A stretch of DNA of 64,000 nucleotides from NCBI RefSeq assembly GCF_900129975.1, contig NZ_FSRG01000005.1, forward strand, positions 682,001 through 746,000, in the 5' to 3' direction. The position numbers and the translations under genes are program-made. The DNA comes from Halodesulfovibrio marinisediminis DSM 17456. Its GTDB lineage: Bacteria; Desulfobacterota; Desulfovibrionia; Desulfovibrionales; Desulfovibrionaceae. Under the pieces are notes generated by a model. It did no database searches, had not been told where the DNA came from, and saw only the letters and a program-made list of their open reading frames with translations. This document shows, piece by piece, positions 61,694 to 64,000 of this stretch (positions are counted from its first letter, which is position 1; every line of letters begins with the position of its first letter).

Positions 61694-61765
61694 AGAGCGC
61701 AAGCCGCTTTATGAGAAAAACGCAACACAAAGAGCAGCGCAAAGCGGTTAAGGAGTATATGTAAT

Positions 61766-63064
61766 ATGTCAGATTCAAAGCAACATCCTGAGAAGGAGTG
61801 CGGTGGTTCTTTCATAGACAGTGTAGCCCAGTTACTGCCGGAAGGTGGTAACCTCAATATGTGTCTCACTTGCGGTGCTTGTTCTGCAGGCTGCCCCGCA
61901 ACTGGACTTGAGGATATGGACCCTCGCAAATTTTTGCGTCTTGCCGCACTGGGAATGGATGAAGAAATCACCTCTACCCCTTGGGTGTGGATGTGTACTA
62001 TGTGTCAGCGGTGTACGTATGTCTGCCCTATGCAGATCAACATTCCGCAACTCGTGTACCAGGCGCGTCAGGCCTGGCCGCGTGAAGACCGCCCGAAAGG
62101 TATTATTAACTCTTGTGATGTGGCCTTACGTAACCCTGGTCACAGCGCAATGGGTGCTTCCTCTGAGGACTTTAAGTTCGTAGTGGAAGACGTTCTCGAG
62201 GAAGTGCAGACCGAACAGGAAGGTATGGAAACTCTTAAAGTACCTTTTGATGAACTCGGTAAAAAATACTACCTCAACCAGAACTCCCGTGAGCCGGTAA
62301 CTGAGCCGGATGAAATGGTTCCTTTGTGGAAAATCATGAATATCGGTGTCGGTGATGACTGGACTTATGGTTCCAATGGTTGGGCTGCGGAAAACTACTG
62401 TATGTTCGCAGCGGATGATGAATCCTGGGAAAAAATTGTTCGAACCAAAGTCAAGGCAGTGGAGGACCTCGGCGCCAAGTATTGGCTCAACACCGAGTGA
62501 GGCCACGAACTTTACGCACTCCGGTCCGGAATGCAAAAATTCGGCATTAAGCCTAAGTTTGAAATTGAATCCATTATCCGTCTCTATGCCCGTTGGGTAA
62601 GAGAAGGAGTTCTGAAGGTTAATTCAGATTGGAACGTCAATAACGTTAAATTTACCGTACAGGATCCATGCCAGCTCGTTCGTAAGGGCTACGGCGATGC
62701 TGCGGCGGATGATCTGCGTTACGTAATCAAAAAAGTTGTCGGTGAAGAGAACTTTATTGATACATGGCCTAATAAGTCCAACAACTACTGTTGCGGCGGT
62801 GGTGGTGGATCTCTTCAGGCAGGCTTCCCAGATGCACGCCGCTACTACGGTAGAATTAAAAACGAGCAGATTGTTAAGACTGGTGCACCTTATGTCATTG
62901 CTCCGTGTCACAACTGCCACTCACAGATTCACGACCTTTCCGAATACTACGGAGCAGGCTATCATGTTGTTCACTTGTGGACTCTTATTGCACTGTCTCT
63001 GGGGATTCTCGGTGAAAATGAACGTGAATACCTTGGCGAAGATCTTCGCAATTGTGGTTTATAA
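61766..63064 (+). CDS. Selenocysteine-containing HdrD/GlpC-like Fe-S oxidoreductase
   Basis: A 432-residue protein when the in-frame UGA at 62498-62500 is read as selenocysteine (residue 245). Two 4Fe-4S motifs near the N-terminus (CLTCGACSAGCP, C33-C43; CTMCQRCTYVCP, C77-C87), then a CCG-type half with C212 and Sec245 in LNTE-Sec-GHELYALRSG, then a complete CCG domain (C302, CC342-343, C381/C384). Relatives in sulfate reducers have, to my recollection, Cys at the Sec position. A SECIS-like hairpin follows the UGA. Predicted cytoplasmic electron transfer with disulfide or quinone-linked partners. Conceptual annotation would split it at 62500. Confidence 0.85.
62498..62534 (+). promoter_or_regulatory. 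Sec UGA codon and bacterial SECIS-like hairpin
   Basis: UGA at 62498-62500. Hairpin GCA-c-TCCG (62516-62523), loop GTC (62524-62526), CGGA-a-TGC (62527-62534). The loop begins with the G-U pair that bacterial SelB sites require, 24 bases after the UGA, within the accepted range. Confidence 0.75.
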
Positions 63065-63088
63065 CCAGACCACACCGTACGCCCATAG

Positions 63089-63119
63089 AAAGCCCGGTCA
63101 TATGACTGGGCTTTTTTTT
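63089..63119 (+). terminator. Terminator of the selenoprotein gene
   Basis: AAAGCCC-g-GTCA / TGAC-t-GGGCTTT stem with a short loop and a T-run, 25 bases after the stop at 63064. Confidence 0.9.
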
Positions 63120-63238
63120 ATTTACCATATTCCCTTCGTGTTGATAGACTTGCAATACGGGAGTGGGCTTGATACCGTGATTTTAACAAATTACAAAAAT
63201 TAGTCTCAACTGAATATAACTCAATTCCGGAGGATGGA

Positions 63239-63946
63239 ATGTTAGGACGAAATGCAGCAGCAACGGATGTACGCCGTGCTGAGCTTGTAAACGCGTATCT
63301 TCGTGGCGTGTATGGCTGGATGATGCTTGGTCTTGTTGTGACCGCTGTATTTGCATTTTTAACTGCAACTACCCCTGCTGTTCAGCAGTTTGTTTTTGGT
63401 AGCCAGCTCACCTTTTTCGGGCTGATCATTGCTCAATTTGGCTTGGTAATGTATCTGAGTGCGCGAATTGCTAAACTTTCTGCAGGGGCAGCAACCGGGC
63501 TGTTTTTACTGTACAGTGCGCTTAACGGTATAACATTATCTGCTATTCTTCTTGTGTATGCAGCAAGCACCATATCTTCAGCGTTCTTAACCGCTGCAGG
63601 TATGTTCGGTGCTATGAGTTTGTACGGAATGACTACCAAGCGTGATCTGACCAGTATGGGCAGCTTCATGATGATGGGACTCTTCGGTCTCGTTATCGCA
63701 ATGGTGGTGAACATTTTCCTTGGTTCTACCGTAATGGAACTTGTGATCAGCGCGATCGGTGTAATTGTGTTTACTGGTCTTACCGCATACGACACCCAGC
63801 GTCTTGCAGAAATGGGTGAAACCATGCCTGCAAATGATGCTACCGCAGTTCGCCGCGGTACAATTCTTGGTGCACTTACCCTGTACCTCGACTTCATCAA
63901 CTTGTTCCTCATGCTGCTTCGCTTGTTTGCAGCATCTCGTGACTAG
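63239..63946 (+). CDS. Bax inhibitor-1/YccA family membrane protein
   Basis: A 235-residue integral membrane protein with seven helices. N-terminal LVNAYLRGVYGWMMLGLVVTAVFAF, central LYSALNGITLSAILLVY, and C-terminal GLTAYDTQRLAEMG and TLYLDFINLFLMLLRLF with the family's conserved acidic residues. Bacterial members act as pH-gated calcium leak channels or modulators of FtsH. GGAGG before the ATG. Single gene after the selenoprotein terminator. Confidence 0.95.
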   Translation: MLGRNAAATDVRRAELVNAYLRGVYGWMMLGLVVTAVFAFLTATTPAVQQFVFGSQLTFFGLIIAQFGLVMYLSARIAKLSAGAATGLFLLYSALNGITLSAILLVYAASTISSAFLTAAGMFGAMSLYGMTTKRDLTSMGSFMMMGLFGLVIAMVVNIFLGSTVMELVISAIGVIVFTGLTAYDTQRLAEMGETMPANDATAVRRGTILGALTLYLDFINLFLMLLRLFAASRD

Positions 63947-63992
63947 TACTCTCATCTCCACTAATAGATGACGAAAATAAGGGGGGCCTGCA

Positions 63993-64000
63993 ATGGCTCT
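63993..64000 (+). CDS. Start of a further gene, cut by the window edge
   Basis: ATGGCTCT after GGGGGG, 6 bases upstream. Only two codons are visible, so nothing can be said of the product. Confidence 0.35.

Noticed and set aside
62498-62500. Frameshifted or truncated pseudogene
   Set aside because: The two halves are in the same frame, interrupted only by a UGA at a conserved redox position and followed by a SECIS-like hairpin; no decay is seen on either side.
1-64000. tRNA, rRNA, CRISPR, insertion sequence or prophage
   Set aside because: No cloverleaf, regular spaced repeat array, transposase or phage structural gene could be recognised anywhere in the window.

Overview
The window looks like one chromosomal stretch of a marine, moderately low-GC Desulfovibrionaceae bacterium (Halodesulfovibrio- or Maridesulfovibrio-like). 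This is inferred from gene content and order: a mra/fts cluster without ddl, TRAP transport, a ferredoxin:thioredoxin-reductase-like catalytic subunit, an HdrD-like iron-sulfur protein read through UGA as selenocysteine, and cyclic-di-GMP proteins. No phage, transposase, CRISPR array, rRNA or tRNA gene was seen.

Layout. 1-10 kb, mostly minus strand: rpsB (cut by the left edge), an FAH-fold hydrolase, two SRPBCC-like paralogues around a membrane protein (plus strand), RNase J overlapping plsC, a globin-coupled diguanylate cyclase and an EF-G-like GTPase with altered catalytic motifs. 10-17.7 kb: a glutaredoxin/FTR-like redox pair, an amidohydrolase/two-thioesterase operon, a VanX-like dipeptidase and a complete TRAP transporter. 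17.7-28 kb: a MacAB/Lol-type exporter whose adaptor and ATPase (25.9-27.9 kb) are separated from its two permeases (17.8-20.2 kb) by an orphan glycine-betaine-type binding protein and two paralogous sodium:solute symporter modules. 28-30.5 kb: an HD-GYP-like protein and pyruvate kinase. 30.6-48 kb, plus strand: the division and wall cluster mraZ-rsmH-ftsL-ftsI-murE-murF-mraY-murD-ftsW-murG-murC-murB-ftsQ-ftsA-ftsZ. 48-60 kb, minus strand: thioesterase, YrbL-like protein, HtpX, a NapH-like ferredoxin, a 24-residue membrane peptide, a TrpF-like protein without the usual cysteine, a PHP phosphatase, ComFB, pstSCA without pstB, and a GH57 glycosidase. 60-64 kb: a TPR protein, greA, the selenoprotein and a Bax-inhibitor-1 family protein.

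The most interesting system is at 20.7-24.9 kb. Each symporter module (small accessory membrane protein plus SSS symporter) is preceded by a leader peptide, a rho-independent terminator and a mutually exclusive antiterminator. One leader carries FFAFFGFR and the other YFYAYYGYR at matching positions, followed in both by CGSVEC. This is the architecture of ribosome-mediated attenuation, with one copy tuned to charged Phe-tRNA and the other to Tyr-tRNA. It predicts that the two symporters take up phenylalanine and tyrosine, or related aromatic compounds. The second notable item is the selenoprotein at 61766-63064, with a SECIS-like hairpin directly after its UGA.
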